A stretch of DNA of 64,000 bases from Flavobacteriales bacterium (GTDB lineage: Bacteria; Bacteroidota; Bacteroidia; Flavobacteriales_F; PHOS-HE28): positions 744,001 to 808,000 of the forward strand of contig JADJAA010000001.1 of assembly GCA_016704485.1 (NCBI GenBank), written 5' to 3'. The notes below the pieces were generated by a model, which saw only the letters and a program-made list of their open reading frames with translations, ran no database searches and had not been told where the DNA came from. Position 1 is the stretch's first letter. Each line of letters begins with the position of its first letter. Positions 35,631 through 44,992 of the stretch are shown here, one piece after another. A program made the position numbers and the translations under genes.

Positions 35631-36692
35631 TCAATCTGCTACTACGAACTGACCTTGACCGACCACCTCGCCTTGAACATTGAAGCAACGGAAATGGTAT
35701 GCTCCCACCGCATAATCTGCGGTGTTCAGGTGTATGATGTCGACCTTCTGTGTATTAAGTCGGTTTACTACTTCTCCTGTAGCGTTGAGTATTTCAACAC
35801 GGACAGCCGCTACTTCATTTGGGCGGGTACTTACCATGCCGGTCAAGGATGGTACGGGGTAAGCCAGAGCTTCTGTGGGTTCCATCGTTCCATTCAACAC
35901 TCCTGTTTGGCTAGTGCTTGAATTGTACAATGCGTAATCGCCATCACCGGATGTTTCAGCAACTACTGCCGGAAGCCCATTCTGAACGTACAGGTACCAG
36001 GATGATGTATCTCCTAACGCCTGGGTACTGGTGAAGGTCCAAGGCCCATTACCGGTTCCAGAAGCATCAGTGAATGTACTGTCCATGATATGCACGGTGT
36101 TCAAATGAATGCGCAGCACGCTTGCGCCTAATGGATAGGCGGGAGTTGTTAAGGTACCCCACGCGTCACAATTGAAATCAGAGGTCTGATACGACACGGA
36201 CCTACTTGCATCATTACCGTTTCCAGGTATCACTACTGTCGTGATGACCACCTCCGTGCTGCGCGTGCTGTTCATAGTGAAAGGCGTAGGTAGTACAAGC
36301 CCACCCTCCGAGTACTGGATGCGCACAAGGTCATTGTCCGTATAGTAACTCCCAACTACGGATAAGCCATCCAGCCCTACGTTGTAGAAGGCTGAACTTC
36401 CGTCAGCGGTCCATGCTAACGTTGCCGATGGGAACAGATCATTACCAGCGTTATCTTCCGGTGAATTCCAATCATACGTCAAGGTTTCATCGACGGAGAA
36501 GGCATTGGTCCAATTCCAGTATTGATCGGCACCGGCCGGTGTTGGCCCAAAATCAGGGCCACCATCATTATCCCAATGTGCTTGCCATTGCTCTCCAACT
36601 ATCGGCAGATCATCACTTGTAATGGTTATTTGCCCGAATGCGAGAGTGCCTATGGTAAGACCTAGGGCTGCTAAGAGGTGCTTTGTGATCAT
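35631..36692 (-). CDS. Secreted protein of unknown function with T9SS sorting domain
   Basis: This 353-residue protein has a signal peptide (LLAALGLTIGTLAFGQ) and about 250 residues of beta-rich sequence. It begins with TITSDDLPIVGEQW and contains DQYWNWTNAF. The C-terminal 75 residues are a type A sorting domain (LAYPVPSLTGMVSTRP ... GAYHFRCFNVQGE). The mature part is a type of extracellular beta-sandwich protein often seen in Bacteroidota, but I cannot name it. It lies upstream of the delta-60 repeat gene on the same strand, 183 bases away. Confidence 0.75.
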   Translation of the reverse strand: MITKHLLAALGLTIGTLAFGQITITSDDLPIVGEQWQAHWDNDGGPDFGPTPAGADQYWNWTNAFSVDETLTYDWNSPEDNAGNDLFPSATLAWTADGSSAFYNVGLDGLSVVGSYYTDNDLVRIQYSEGGLVLPTPFTMNSTRSTEVVITTVVIPGNGNDASRSVSYQTSDFNCDAWGTLTTPAYPLGASVLRIHLNTVHIMDSTFTDASGTGNGPWTFTSTQALGDTSSWYLYVQNGLPAVVAETSGDGDYALYNSSTSQTGVLNGTMEPTEALAYPVPSLTGMVSTRPNEVAAVRVEILNATGEVVNRLNTQKVDIIHLNTADYAVGAYHFRCFNVQGEVVGQGQFVVAD

Positions 36693-36939
36693 GATGATCC
36701 GAAAGTATATGAAAGATCCAACGTGTGATCAACCGGATCAGAACTTGACGAATGTTCTGGGCGCTGCGCCCGGTTGAATTTTTCTGCAACGTGCCTTCTG
36801 AACCTTTGAACCATTGATCTCTTCTAAACCCACGCAGGCTCATCTGCTGTCCGACAGAGACTCTGCGAACTGCTAGTGCATCAGTGGTCCACCGCACGGT
36901 GGAAACTCTTTAGTAATTGAACTTCCGCGTGTTCCTGCC

Positions 36940-37425
36940 TTAGTCCGTTGAACCGGATAGCGCCATTACGAATTCCGCGGACTTGATGGATGCCACTATT
37001 ATGAGCGGTGTTTCGCGTGCTATTTTCTGACCCGTGGGGCTGCTGTAGAAGGCGATGAGGTCGCCGAGTTCCGCGTAGGTGAACTGGTCCCGGTAGATCG
37101 CAGTTATGGCATTGTCAAGCAGCCGTTTTCCATTCCCGCTTTCGATGTAGGTACTGAGGGCCTGGTAGGTGGAATCGGAGATCTCTTGCTTACCCAAGGC
37201 TTCGGTGAGTTTATAAGCCATGGCTTCCTGTATGTTGAAACCGCCCTTCAATGCGCGCAATTCGCGGATCCTATACGTAACACTATCCACGGGCACGTTC
37301 GCGGTATCGGGTACGAAGTGCTGTATCTGTTCATTGATCCGGGCGAAGATCGTTGTGTCAACTTGCTGTGCGTAGGTGGTGTTGAGCAGCACCATCAATT
37401 GCAGTGAGAGCAGGAGGTATTTCAT
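36940..37425 (-). CDS. DUF2059 domain secreted protein
   Basis: This 161-residue protein has a signal peptide ending NTTYAQ. Its helical remainder ends in the DUF2059 signature: FTYAELGDLIAFYSSPTGQK followed by ARETP. DUF2059 proteins are periplasmic and of unknown role. Length and arrangement are normal. It has no sorting domain, so it is probably periplasmic. It lies downstream of propeller paralogue B on the same strand. Confidence 0.85.
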   Translation of the reverse strand: MKYLLLSLQLMVLLNTTYAQQVDTTIFARINEQIQHFVPDTANVPVDSVTYRIRELRALKGGFNIQEAMAYKLTEALGKQEISDSTYQALSTYIESGNGKRLLDNAITAIYRDQFTYAELGDLIAFYSSPTGQKIARETPLIIVASIKSAEFVMALSGSTD

Positions 37426-37550
37426 GGGGAGTGGGAAGAGTTCAGTTTCGTCCGGACAAGGTTAGCATTAAGTTGGTTTACTACCTCAACGCTGGGCGCG
37501 TTCCACTGTCCTTTCCGGAACTGCGATCTTCGAATAACTGTCCGCGTGCG

Positions 37551-39038
37551 TTACTGCTTTAGCACCATCCGTGTAATGGTGTTGTTCTGGTTGTGTAGTT
37601 CAACGAAGTAGATGCCCGGCACCCCTTCAATGGGCAGTGTAATGGGTTGCACATTGTTGTAGGTGGTGGTATTCAATGCACGGCCTTGTGCATCGCGTAA
37701 GGTAACGCGCACGGGTGTATTGTACGTGCCGAGGTTGATGGTAAGCATGCCGTTGGTCGGGTTCGGTTGAATGGAGGTGGTGGTGCCGAACGTGTTGTCC
37801 ATTGAAGTGATCGTGGAGAGCGAATAAACGCGTACATGCCCGGAATTGCTGCCATTGCCATCGTTGTACATGCCACCGATGGCTACCGTGTTCAGATCGG
37901 GCATGCTGATGGCAAGATCACCGGATCGATCTCCAGTGGCTTCCCCATCAATGTCCACGCCCGCTTGTACCCAGGCGGAACCGTTGTATTGAAAGATGCG
38001 CACATGGCCGGCGTCGCTTCCATTACCATCGTTGTTGCCGGTGCCGATGGCGATGGTGTTCGCATTGGGCATGCTGATGCCGCCACCACCCATGAGGTCA
38101 TCTTCCGCTTCACCGAAAATGCCGTTCCCTTTTTCTACCCAGCTAGTACCGTTCCAATCGTAAATGCGCACGCTACCAGCGTTGGTGCCATTGGTGTCAT
38201 CGTAAGCTGAACCCACTGCAAGGGTATTTGCACTTGGCATGGCAAGTCGGGCACCCCATCCTGTGAAAGTGGCTTCACCTTCGATTGCACTTCCCTTTTG
38301 TATCCAAGCACTACCATCCCATTCGAAGATACGTGCATGACCGGCATTAGTTGCGGCGCCATCATTGTAAGGTGCACCTATAGCAACCGTGTTCGCATCA
38401 GGCATGCACACATCCCATCCGGCATTATCGCCTGCAGCTTCGCCGTCAATGTCAGTTCCTTTCTGCTCCCAATCCATTCCGTTCCACGTGTATATGCGAA
38501 CATGGCCGGCATTGGCGCCGTTACCATCATTGAACGTCGCGCCAATAGCAACGGTAAATGCATCGGGCATGCTCACCTGTCCGCCAAAACCATCACCCAG
38601 CCCTTCGCCTAGTAGGGTCGACCCTTTCTGGAGCCAAGCTGATCCGCTCCATTCAAAGATGCGCACATGTCCGGGACGGGTACCCAACAGGTTGTATTCG
38701 GTAGCACCAATTGCGACCATATCCGGATTCGGCATACTCACGGACCAACCGTCGTTATCAGCAATTGCAGGACCATCGATGTCCGCTCCTTTTTGTACCC
38801 ATGAACCGGAAATCCACGCATACACACGTACGTGACCAGCATCTGAACCAGCATCACTATTCCCTGATGCACCAATAGCAACTGTATACAGATCCGGCAT
38901 GCTTACTACCCTCCCAGATCTATCCCCTTCTGCCTCGCCATCAATGTCATTTCCTAGTTGCACTTGCGCCTGCACGCCGAACGCGAATAGCACGGCCACG
39001 GAAAGCAATGCATTGGAAAAAGTTGGGATCACGTTCAT
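37551..39038 (-). CDS. Seven-bladed FG-GAP-type propeller protein with T9SS sorting domain (paralogue B)
   Basis: I choose the ATG at 39038 (495 residues, MNVIPTFSNALLSVAVL), which begins a proper signal peptide ending VQAQ; the longer frame adds a non-signal leader. Seven repeats of about 55 residues follow with W-Q-K-G-x-DIDGEA, VSMPDxxTVAIGA, NDGNG and GHVRIYEW. The C-terminus is a type A T9SS sorting domain (TSIQPNPTNGMLTINL ... GIYFVELHN). The blade pattern is that of paralogue A at 30652-32217, but its second strand reads VSMPDxxTV instead of VSLSDDGLTL. The two have diverged clearly, so this is not a recent duplication. Confidence 0.85.
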   Translation of the reverse strand: MNVIPTFSNALLSVAVLFAFGVQAQVQLGNDIDGEAEGDRSGRVVSMPDLYTVAIGASGNSDAGSDAGHVRVYAWISGSWVQKGADIDGPAIADNDGWSVSMPNPDMVAIGATEYNLLGTRPGHVRIFEWSGSAWLQKGSTLLGEGLGDGFGGQVSMPDAFTVAIGATFNDGNGANAGHVRIYTWNGMDWEQKGTDIDGEAAGDNAGWDVCMPDANTVAIGAPYNDGAATNAGHARIFEWDGSAWIQKGSAIEGEATFTGWGARLAMPSANTLAVGSAYDDTNGTNAGSVRIYDWNGTSWVEKGNGIFGEAEDDLMGGGGISMPNANTIAIGTGNNDGNGSDAGHVRIFQYNGSAWVQAGVDIDGEATGDRSGDLAISMPDLNTVAIGGMYNDGNGSNSGHVRVYSLSTITSMDNTFGTTTSIQPNPTNGMLTINLGTYNTPVRVTLRDAQGRALNTTTYNNVQPITLPIEGVPGIYFVELHNQNNTITRMVLKQ

Positions 39039-39260
39039 GTGCATTCCGTTGGTGGCGTGTTGAGTGAATGATCGCAGCGCATGCTGGAATAACCAAACCA
39101 AGGTAGTGCATTTTACACGGGTGCAGGATCTTCACCGAACGGCGGAAGTTCGCACACCGGTTCCTTGCGCTTGCGGAACATGCGTAATTCGGAACAGAAA
39201 ATTCGACGGTGTCAACGAAGTTCGAAAACAATCAGATCCGTTTCGCTACATTGCATTTTA

Positions 39261-39644
39261 ATGGGACGTTCCGTTGTGCATTTGATGATGCTGTTCTGTT
39301 GTATCCTGCTCTTGGGTACAGTTGGCATTGCGCAACCATCCGCAGCATCTTCCTTGAACCGCATACAGACGTTGGTACACGGAACGGTTTCGCCGCAGCA
39401 CGCCCACCAAGCCGCCATGATCCTGCGCGCACGACCCGGAGTGGTCCTATGCAGAGTTGATCATAACACACATAACATTCTACTGCATGTGGATCCTGCA
39501 TGCACCATCACCTTGGCGGATATGAACCAGTTACTTGCACCGGTAGCGATGTCCGTTTCCTGCTTCATTCGCACTCCCTCCATTACCGCTCCGTTCAAAC
39601 ACCTCGACCCTGCACAATGTGGGGAAGCCCCTATTCGCAGATGA
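39261..39644 (+). CDS. Small secreted protein with possible HMA-like fold
   Basis: The ATG at 39261 gives 127 residues with a strong signal peptide (LMMLFCCILLLGTVGIAQ). The mature part follows a strand-helix-strand-strand-helix-strand order: LNRIQTLVHGTVS, HAHQAAMILRAR, GVVLCRVDH, NILLHVDP, ADMNQLLAP, VSCFIRTP. This is how heavy-metal-associated ferredoxin-like domains are laid out, but the CxxC metal site is missing. Its stop overlaps the start of the next gene (ATGA), so it is translationally coupled to the T9SS protein. The fold is an inference from the pattern. Confidence 0.55.
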   Translation: MGRSVVHLMMLFCCILLLGTVGIAQPSAASSLNRIQTLVHGTVSPQHAHQAAMILRARPGVVLCRVDHNTHNILLHVDPACTITLADMNQLLAPVAMSVSCFIRTPSITAPFKHLDPAQCGEAPIRR

Positions 39645-41395
39645 GGGCATCGGTGATACGCACCCTCGCTATTCTGTGTGCTTTGGCACCGGCCAGCGTG
39701 GTGTACGGGCAATGCACCAACTACACCATTACCGTTGGCGGTGGGTTCTATGACTATGAGATCGATTGGGAGCTGGTGAATGATCTGGGTGTGGTGGTCG
39801 CTACCGGGTTGGCGCCTACTACCATAACCACGTGCCAACCGGACGGGTGCTATCAATTCAACCTCTACGACACGTTCGGTGATGGTTGGAATGGTGCGAC
39901 CTATACCGTGGCCGTTACCGCAACGGGTGTGGTGGTCGGCACAGGCACCTTGGGCAACGGGAGTTTCGGTACCATGCAGGTCTCCTTGGGTGGCGGTTGT
40001 TCCAGCGGAAATTGCGATCAGTACACGATGGTGGTCACTGCAGGGTTGTATCCCACAGAGATCAGTTGGAATCTGATCAACGGAGCGAATACCGTAGCGT
40101 CGGGTTTTGCACCCACAACGCTTTCGTTGTGTTTGGATACGGGTTGCATAACACTGCAAATGTTCGATGATTTCGGTGACGGCTGGGATGGCGCAACATG
40201 GACCCTGAACGACGACCTTGGCAATCCCGTACAGACCGGGCAGTTGTCCACGGGCGCTTTTGGGCAGTCCACTTTTCCGTTAGGTGTGCCGGCTACCAAT
40301 TGCACGAATTCGGGCCCTGTTACCGCTAGTGATTGTCCGGATGCGGTGAACATCTGCACCAATGTCAGTTTCGCAATAGACCCGAATGGTATCGGTACCA
40401 TGAATGAGATCCCACCACTCGGTTCCTATGGCAATCCGCTCCTTACGTGGGGTGATGGAACACTCAGTCCTTGGGGTTCCGACAATGAAGGATGTTTGCA
40501 GAACAATGAACTGAACAGTACGTGGATGGTGGTGAACATTTCACAAGGTGGTCTGCTGGAATTCACGTTCGGTGGGTTGGGTACGCAAGCAGGTTTTTAT
40601 GATTGGATCATGTACCCCTATTCGGCCGGTACGTGCAGCGATATTCCTGCGAACGCACAAGCACCGGTGACCTGTAATTGGAATTGGGTCAGCTTCGGTG
40701 GAACAGGATTGGCTTCCACGGTTCCCGGCGGAGGCGATCCAGGGAATTACGAACCTCCGTTGGCCGTGCAGACCGGCGAGCAATACCTTATCTGCTTCAG
40801 TAACTGGAGTTCCGTTTCTACGGTTGTGCCACTGCAGTTCGGTGGCACGGCGGTGGTCAGTTGCGAGCCGGTGGTTCTTCCGATCGAACTGCTTTCATTC
40901 GAGACAATGACCATAACCGATGGCGTCGAATTGAATTGGGTAACGGCCTCGGAAATGAACACTTCGCATTTCGTTGTGCAACGCTCCGCGGACCTTATCG
41001 ATTGGCAACCCATAGGCGAGCTCGGTGCGGCAGGTTCTTCATTTACGACGTTGGATTACCGCTTCATGGATACCGATCCGAAGGACGGCGTGAACTATTA
41101 CCGCTTGCGCATGGTGGACCTTGACGGCACGGAAGAGTTCACTCCAATAGCACAAGCAACATGGGGAGCAAAGGAGCTGTTCGCGTACCCGAACCCGAAC
41201 GATGGCACATTCCGCGTGCATGGAGTTGGTGGCACATTCGAGGTGATCGACGCCACCGGAAGATCGGTGCACAGCTTGGTCCTGAATCCCGGTTCTGCTG
41301 ACCCGATCATGCACTTGAATGCACCGGGTATTTACACGCTGGTGAACTCGGACGGATCAACTAACGCTACTACGCGGATAGTGGTGTTTGAATAG
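39641..41395 (+). CDS. Secreted protein with DxFGDGWxGA repeats and T9SS sorting domain
   Basis: The ATG at 39641 (584 residues) opens a signal peptide (RTLAILCALAPASVVYGQC). An earlier in-frame start would remove the signal peptide. Two repeated modules of about 95 residues each carry FDDFGDGWDGA or YDTFGDGWNGA, a motif common in Bacteroidota surface proteins. A longer beta-rich domain follows (residues 210-430) with several conserved Cys. A fibronectin-like segment (PIELLSFET) then leads to a type A sorting domain (LFAYPNPNDGTFRVHG). It is coupled to the upstream small protein by a four-base overlap. Confidence 0.85.
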   Translation: MRASVIRTLAILCALAPASVVYGQCTNYTITVGGGFYDYEIDWELVNDLGVVVATGLAPTTITTCQPDGCYQFNLYDTFGDGWNGATYTVAVTATGVVVGTGTLGNGSFGTMQVSLGGGCSSGNCDQYTMVVTAGLYPTEISWNLINGANTVASGFAPTTLSLCLDTGCITLQMFDDFGDGWDGATWTLNDDLGNPVQTGQLSTGAFGQSTFPLGVPATNCTNSGPVTASDCPDAVNICTNVSFAIDPNGIGTMNEIPPLGSYGNPLLTWGDGTLSPWGSDNEGCLQNNELNSTWMVVNISQGGLLEFTFGGLGTQAGFYDWIMYPYSAGTCSDIPANAQAPVTCNWNWVSFGGTGLASTVPGGGDPGNYEPPLAVQTGEQYLICFSNWSSVSTVVPLQFGGTAVVSCEPVVLPIELLSFETMTITDGVELNWVTASEMNTSHFVVQRSADLIDWQPIGELGAAGSSFTTLDYRFMDTDPKDGVNYYRLRMVDLDGTEEFTPIAQATWGAKELFAYPNPNDGTFRVHGVGGTFEVIDATGRSVHSLVLNPGSADPIMHLNAPGIYTLVNSDGSTNATTRIVVFE

Positions 41396-41602
41396 GAGTG
41401 GTGGGGTGTGGTGTGAACCGTTGGTGTTGCAAGGTCCACTGTGAGAAAGCCCTCATCGGTCCAGATCTATTGTTAGCGAGACCCAACGTAAAAAAATGTA
41501 TGTTGCATTATTACGGACAGTGTTCTTGGTACAACTTCAAACCAGATCCATTTGAACAATAAGTAACGGTATTGGGAAATTGGTGCGGTCTTTCTTACGG
41601 CA

Positions 41603-42178
41603 ATGGGCAAGTTCGTGTTCATGGACTTTCTAGATCTTAAGTTCCTCTTTATTTCCGTGATCATACTTGCTTGGACAGTTTACGTGGTCCGTGAAGCACG
41701 CACTGATCCACCGCGCCTGAAAGCTTGGGGATACAGAACGGACAATCTCCGTGCATCGATCAAAACGTTGCTGCCTTTTGCGTTGGTTTCGCTTGTTGCT
41801 TGCATTGGCATTGGTGCGTACAACGGCACGCTGAACGTATCATGACACATCCTGCCCATATTGATCCTGTATCCGATATGGGGCATCATCCAACAATTCC
41901 TTTTGATCTCGTTGGTCGCAGGAAATCTTCACGACATGCGCCCCCCGAACTTAACGAACTGGCAAATAATTGTGCTTACCGCTACCCTCTTCTCGCTGGT
42001 ACATTATCCTTTTGTGTGGCTCATGATCCCCACGTTCGTACTTGCACTTGTTTACGGGTATCTGTTCCTTAAAGAAAGGAACATCTATGTACTTGGGTTC
42101 TTCCACGGCTGGCTCGGCGCCATTTGCTTTTACACCATAGTGGATCGGGACCCGTTCGTGGAGATCTTTCTTCGTTGA
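41603..42178 (+). pseudogene. CPBP-type intramembrane protease gene with one in-frame TGA
   Basis: Two frames, 41603-41845 and 41846-42178, lie in the same register and are separated only by the TGA at 41843-41845. Read through, they give one 191-residue polytopic protein with about five helices. Its motifs resemble CPBP (CAAX protease/bacteriocin-processing) enzymes: PIWGIIQQFLL for the first catalytic region, FSLVHYP and GFFHGWLGA for the His-containing helices. The residue at the stop would be flanked by NVS and HILP; a Trp (TGG to TGA) or Arg (CGA to TGA) is a one-base change away. TGA is a normal stop in nearby genes, so this is a nonsense mutation or a sequencing error. Confidence 0.75.
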
Positions 42179-42257
42179 ACCCGTACAGGATCTCCGCCAG
42201 AAAACCATGCGCTTCCGATGCACTAGGATCAACGAATAAAGTTGCAGTGACTTCCGC

Positions 42258-43769
42258 CTACTCCTTTACGAATGAAGCAATGCTTGATCCCTCACGGTGG
42301 ATCATACGCAGCAGATAATGTCCAGGCGAAAGTTCATTGACATCCACTTTGTTCTGACCGTGGATCCAATTAACGATCCTGACCATACGGCCTGTATGAT
42401 CAACGATCTCCAATGCAATGACATTGAGTTCGGCCTTGATAGTAAATTCGTTCGTAACTGGGTTCGGAAATAGTGAAATACGTTGGGTGCTTTCAATATC
42501 CTGTGTACCGGTGAATGTGGGGCACAATTCAACCCTCTCGGATCCCTCTCCAACTACGGTGTTCGGTATTCTTACCGCACCGAATGAGCCGACCGACACC
42601 AATGGAGCGGACAATGCAAATGCTGGTATTTCTACTATGATCGGCGGGGTCTTTGGCAGGCAGGTAGTAGATCCATCGGCATCGGTCCGTAAGTGGAGCA
42701 TCCCTTGCACTGTCGGTTCAACGATCTCACCACCAACGGCAAAGCCACCATTATTGGTGATCACCACCTGATTGTAATTCTTATAGGTCTCTGCATAGGT
42801 GTATTGCCAGACCAGTTCTCCACTTGCATCAGTTCTCACTAACCAGGCATGTAGATCGGTATCGCCGGAAAAAACGAAACCACCATCTGCAAGTTCCCGA
42901 ACAGAATACGCTTTGTTGCTGCAATTCTGTTTGTAATACATGTTGGACCACATGAGATCACCATCGGAACTCAAGCGGAGCAGACAGGCCGCTACACCGA
43001 CTCTTCCGGCTACAATGAAACCCCCATCGCTGGTCGAAGCGCATGAGAATGCATCGGCAAGGAGCGTATCCGTAGTCTTACTCCAAACGACAATACCGTT
43101 GTCATCGATGCGGATCAGCATCATTCCATTGATCAACGGCGATGTCAAGCCCATTGTACCCGAAATGAGATAACCACCACCTGATGCAGGACAGATCCAA
43201 CTCGCGCCATTGCCCGATCCCGTATCATAGGTATTAGTCCAAAGTGTATCGCCACTAGCATCGATGCGGATGACGTAAGCACTCGCTCCCGTGCTAGGGT
43301 CGCTGGTCGTTACAGCGGTCCCAGCAATAATGGCACCACCATCACTGGTAAGCACCATCGCCGAACCATCATCATCGTATGGCCCGCCATAGGTCCGGGA
43401 CCATAGGACATTGCCTGTTGTATTGGTCTTCACTACGTAGACATCTCTGCCCAAAGCTCCAAAGCTCTCTGTTGAGCCGACCATCATGGATCCACCGTCA
43501 TTCGTCTCTTCAACTGCTGCACAATAGTCACGCTCCGATCCGCCAAAGGTTCTCGACCATTGAACTTCTCCGTTCGCGTTCGTCCGCACCAGATACATGT
43601 CACCCGTAACACTGTGGGTCCAATTAATTCCAGCAAGAACGAACCCACCATCCGCAGTATTCGCTATTGCACGCCCATTCGCATCTTCGATGGAATTCTT
43701 GAAGGTCTGGGAGTGGGAAAGGACACCGTTAAGCAAGACTGCGCTAATAAAAGTAAGTGAACGGTTCAT
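42258..43769 (-). CDS. Repeat-rich surface protein with T9SS sorting domain
   Basis: I choose the ATG at 43769 (503 residues), where the signal peptide MNRSLTFISAVLLNGVLSHS begins. Seven or so repeats of about 50 residues follow, with NTADGGFVLAG, TNANGEVQWSRTFGG and TSDGGAIIAGT-like strands. This GG-F-V-x-G and LWSRTYGG pattern is common in Bacteroidota propeller-like secreted proteins. The C-terminus carries a type A sorting domain (RISLFPNPVTNEFTIKA ... GHYLLRMI). It converges with the CPBP pseudogene. The ligand is unknown. Confidence 0.85.
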   Translation of the reverse strand: MNRSLTFISAVLLNGVLSHSQTFKNSIEDANGRAIANTADGGFVLAGINWTHSVTGDMYLVRTNANGEVQWSRTFGGSERDYCAAVEETNDGGSMMVGSTESFGALGRDVYVVKTNTTGNVLWSRTYGGPYDDDGSAMVLTSDGGAIIAGTAVTTSDPSTGASAYVIRIDASGDTLWTNTYDTGSGNGASWICPASGGGYLISGTMGLTSPLINGMMLIRIDDNGIVVWSKTTDTLLADAFSCASTSDGGFIVAGRVGVAACLLRLSSDGDLMWSNMYYKQNCSNKAYSVRELADGGFVFSGDTDLHAWLVRTDASGELVWQYTYAETYKNYNQVVITNNGGFAVGGEIVEPTVQGMLHLRTDADGSTTCLPKTPPIIVEIPAFALSAPLVSVGSFGAVRIPNTVVGEGSERVELCPTFTGTQDIESTQRISLFPNPVTNEFTIKAELNVIALEIVDHTGRMVRIVNWIHGQNKVDVNELSPGHYLLRMIHREGSSIASFVKE

Positions 43770-44132
43770 ATGCAATTCTACTAAAGTTCGACCAGTGCGA
43801 TCTGGTCCGGTGACACAAGGACATATCATACAATTGGGCCTATGGTCCCTTTAGAGACGTGTAAAATACTTTAGGTTGCCGCTATTCGCAGCGCATTTTT
43901 TAATGTTCAATGATCCGGGTATTCGCTTCGAACGAGAAATCCCAACAAGCTGAAAGCGCTCAGCCTGTTATTGACGCTGTCAGAGTTCCCGAATTCGAAG
44001 AACTTTGAATGATCGGGGAGTTTCTTCTACGGTCCCGTCCGGAAATTAGAAACCACAGATCATTTATGGGCTTTGCAGCGGGGCGTAACAGAGGAATATT
44101 ATTTTAGGCATGCCTCTTGCAAGGAGTCTGGT
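43770..44132. other. 363-base intergenic region without a recognisable feature
   Basis: This lies between the repeat-rich T9SS gene (minus strand) and a small plus-strand ORF. I see no protein-like frame, strong hairpin or clear promoter in it. Confidence 0.4.
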
Positions 44133-44366
44133 ATGCAGCTCTTGAAAACCATCAGTCGGTTCCTCTCCAACAAGGAGGAGAACACCCATAAGGAGGTTGG
44201 TGAATTCGATCAGTCTCCTGTCATTCACCGCGATGCCTACATCGCTCGTCGGGACCGCCTTTCACAATGGCTGGATGAACAACGTGATGTTTCCCGCAGG
44301 CCATTCTTCGTTCCTACGGGAGACGCTGAGGTGCGACCCGCTACCGTGGACATTAAGAGAAAGTAG
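44133..44366 (+). CDS. Small hypothetical hydrophilic protein
   Basis: A 77-residue frame from the ATG at 44133 encodes an amphipathic N-terminal helix (MQLLKTISRFLSNKEEN) and a charged remainder with RDRLSQWLDEQRDVSRRPFF. The composition is even and protein-like, and it lies just before the metal efflux operon on the same strand, 80 bases from the next gene. I recognise no family. A start at 44073 would give 97 residues but with a poorer leader. Confidence 0.4.
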   Translation: MQLLKTISRFLSNKEENTHKEVGEFDQSPVIHRDAYIARRDRLSQWLDEQRDVSRRPFFVPTGDAEVRPATVDIKRK

Positions 44367-44432
44367 GTACGCTCATGATAGCGGATAACACCTATTAACG
44401 TGCTAGCACGAATTCAATTCACCGGACCTGCT

Positions 44433-44440
44433 TACCTTCG
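44433..44440 (+). promoter_or_regulatory. Putative -7 box of the metal efflux operon (TACCTTCG)
   Basis: TACCTTCG, one mismatch from the TAnnTTTG consensus, lies six bases upstream of the first gene of the efflux operon. No -33 element is clear. Confidence 0.3.
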
Positions 44441-44446
44441 CCGCGG

Positions 44447-44827
44447 ATGTACCGCTGGCTTGTCATAGTTCTCCTTGGCTCCTACGTCTGCTCGATCACT
44501 GAATTGCATCAGTTGATCAAGCTACCCGGTCTTATTGCCCATTACGTTGAACATGCACAGGAAGACGCGGATGAGACGATCCTCTGTTTCTTGGCCGATC
44601 ATTATTTGAGCGGCTCGCATAAACACACGGACAGTGGACATGGAAGCGAACTTCCGTTCCAAGGTGATCACGACTGCACTTCGCACACGGTGCAGATCGC
44701 TGTTCCGATGCCGCCGAACACACCTGTTTTCACTTGCTCTGTAAGCATTCCCGATCCACCTGTGATCGATGACATGTCGTACTCCTTTCTGTTAAGCGAC
44801 GACGTGTGGCAACCGCCAAAAGCGTAG
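44447..44827 (+). CDS. His-rich small membrane-anchored protein of the metal efflux operon
   Basis: This 126-residue protein has an N-terminal membrane segment (WLVIVLLGSYVCSI) followed by a TELHQLIKLPGLIAHY element. It then carries a His- and Asp-rich region (HKHTDSGHG, FQGDHDCTSH) that could bind metal ions. Proteins of this make (start of the ELxQLxKLPxLxxHYxEH type, short, His-rich) occur just upstream of CusA/CzcA-type genes in Bacteroidota. It probably acts as a metal-binding accessory. No CusF or CopZ homology is seen. The CusA-TolC gene begins 165 bases downstream. Confidence 0.6.
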   Translation: MYRWLVIVLLGSYVCSITELHQLIKLPGLIAHYVEHAQEDADETILCFLADHYLSGSHKHTDSGHGSELPFQGDHDCTSHTVQIAVPMPPNTPVFTCSVSIPDPPVIDDMSYSFLLSDDVWQPPKA

Positions 44828-44835
44828 TTGATATT

Positions 44836-44952
44836 CGCCCGGATGTGTCCGGGCAAAGTCGTTGACCCCGTTTCCCCGTATTTCCGTGGGGGATGATCCC
44901 GATCCAAACGTCCAATAGCGGTCTACCCTGCCATCCCGGCCTAGAGCCGGGA
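44836..44952 (+). repeat. Two hairpins between the accessory gene and cusA-like gene
   Basis: GCCCGGA-TGTG-TCCGGGC at 44836-44853 and TCCCGGC-CTAGA-GCCGGGA at 44934-44952 are 7-bp perfect hairpins. The first may act as a weak terminator or attenuator. The second resembles a dispersed palindrome type (compare 55622-55640). Both lie inside the presumed operon. Confidence 0.4.
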
Positions 44953-44992
44953 GGGTCGACGTTACAGGAGCCATATTCCATTTCGCATTTCA

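Noticed and set aside
39461..40159. A 232-codon minus-strand frame overlapping the two coupled secreted genes
   Set aside because: It is antisense to a signal-peptide-bearing gene and a T9SS gene and shows no family features.
41843..41845. TGA read as tryptophan (alternative genetic code)
   Set aside because: TGA ends several intact genes in the window, including the metalloprotease (ATGA overlap), so the standard code applies.
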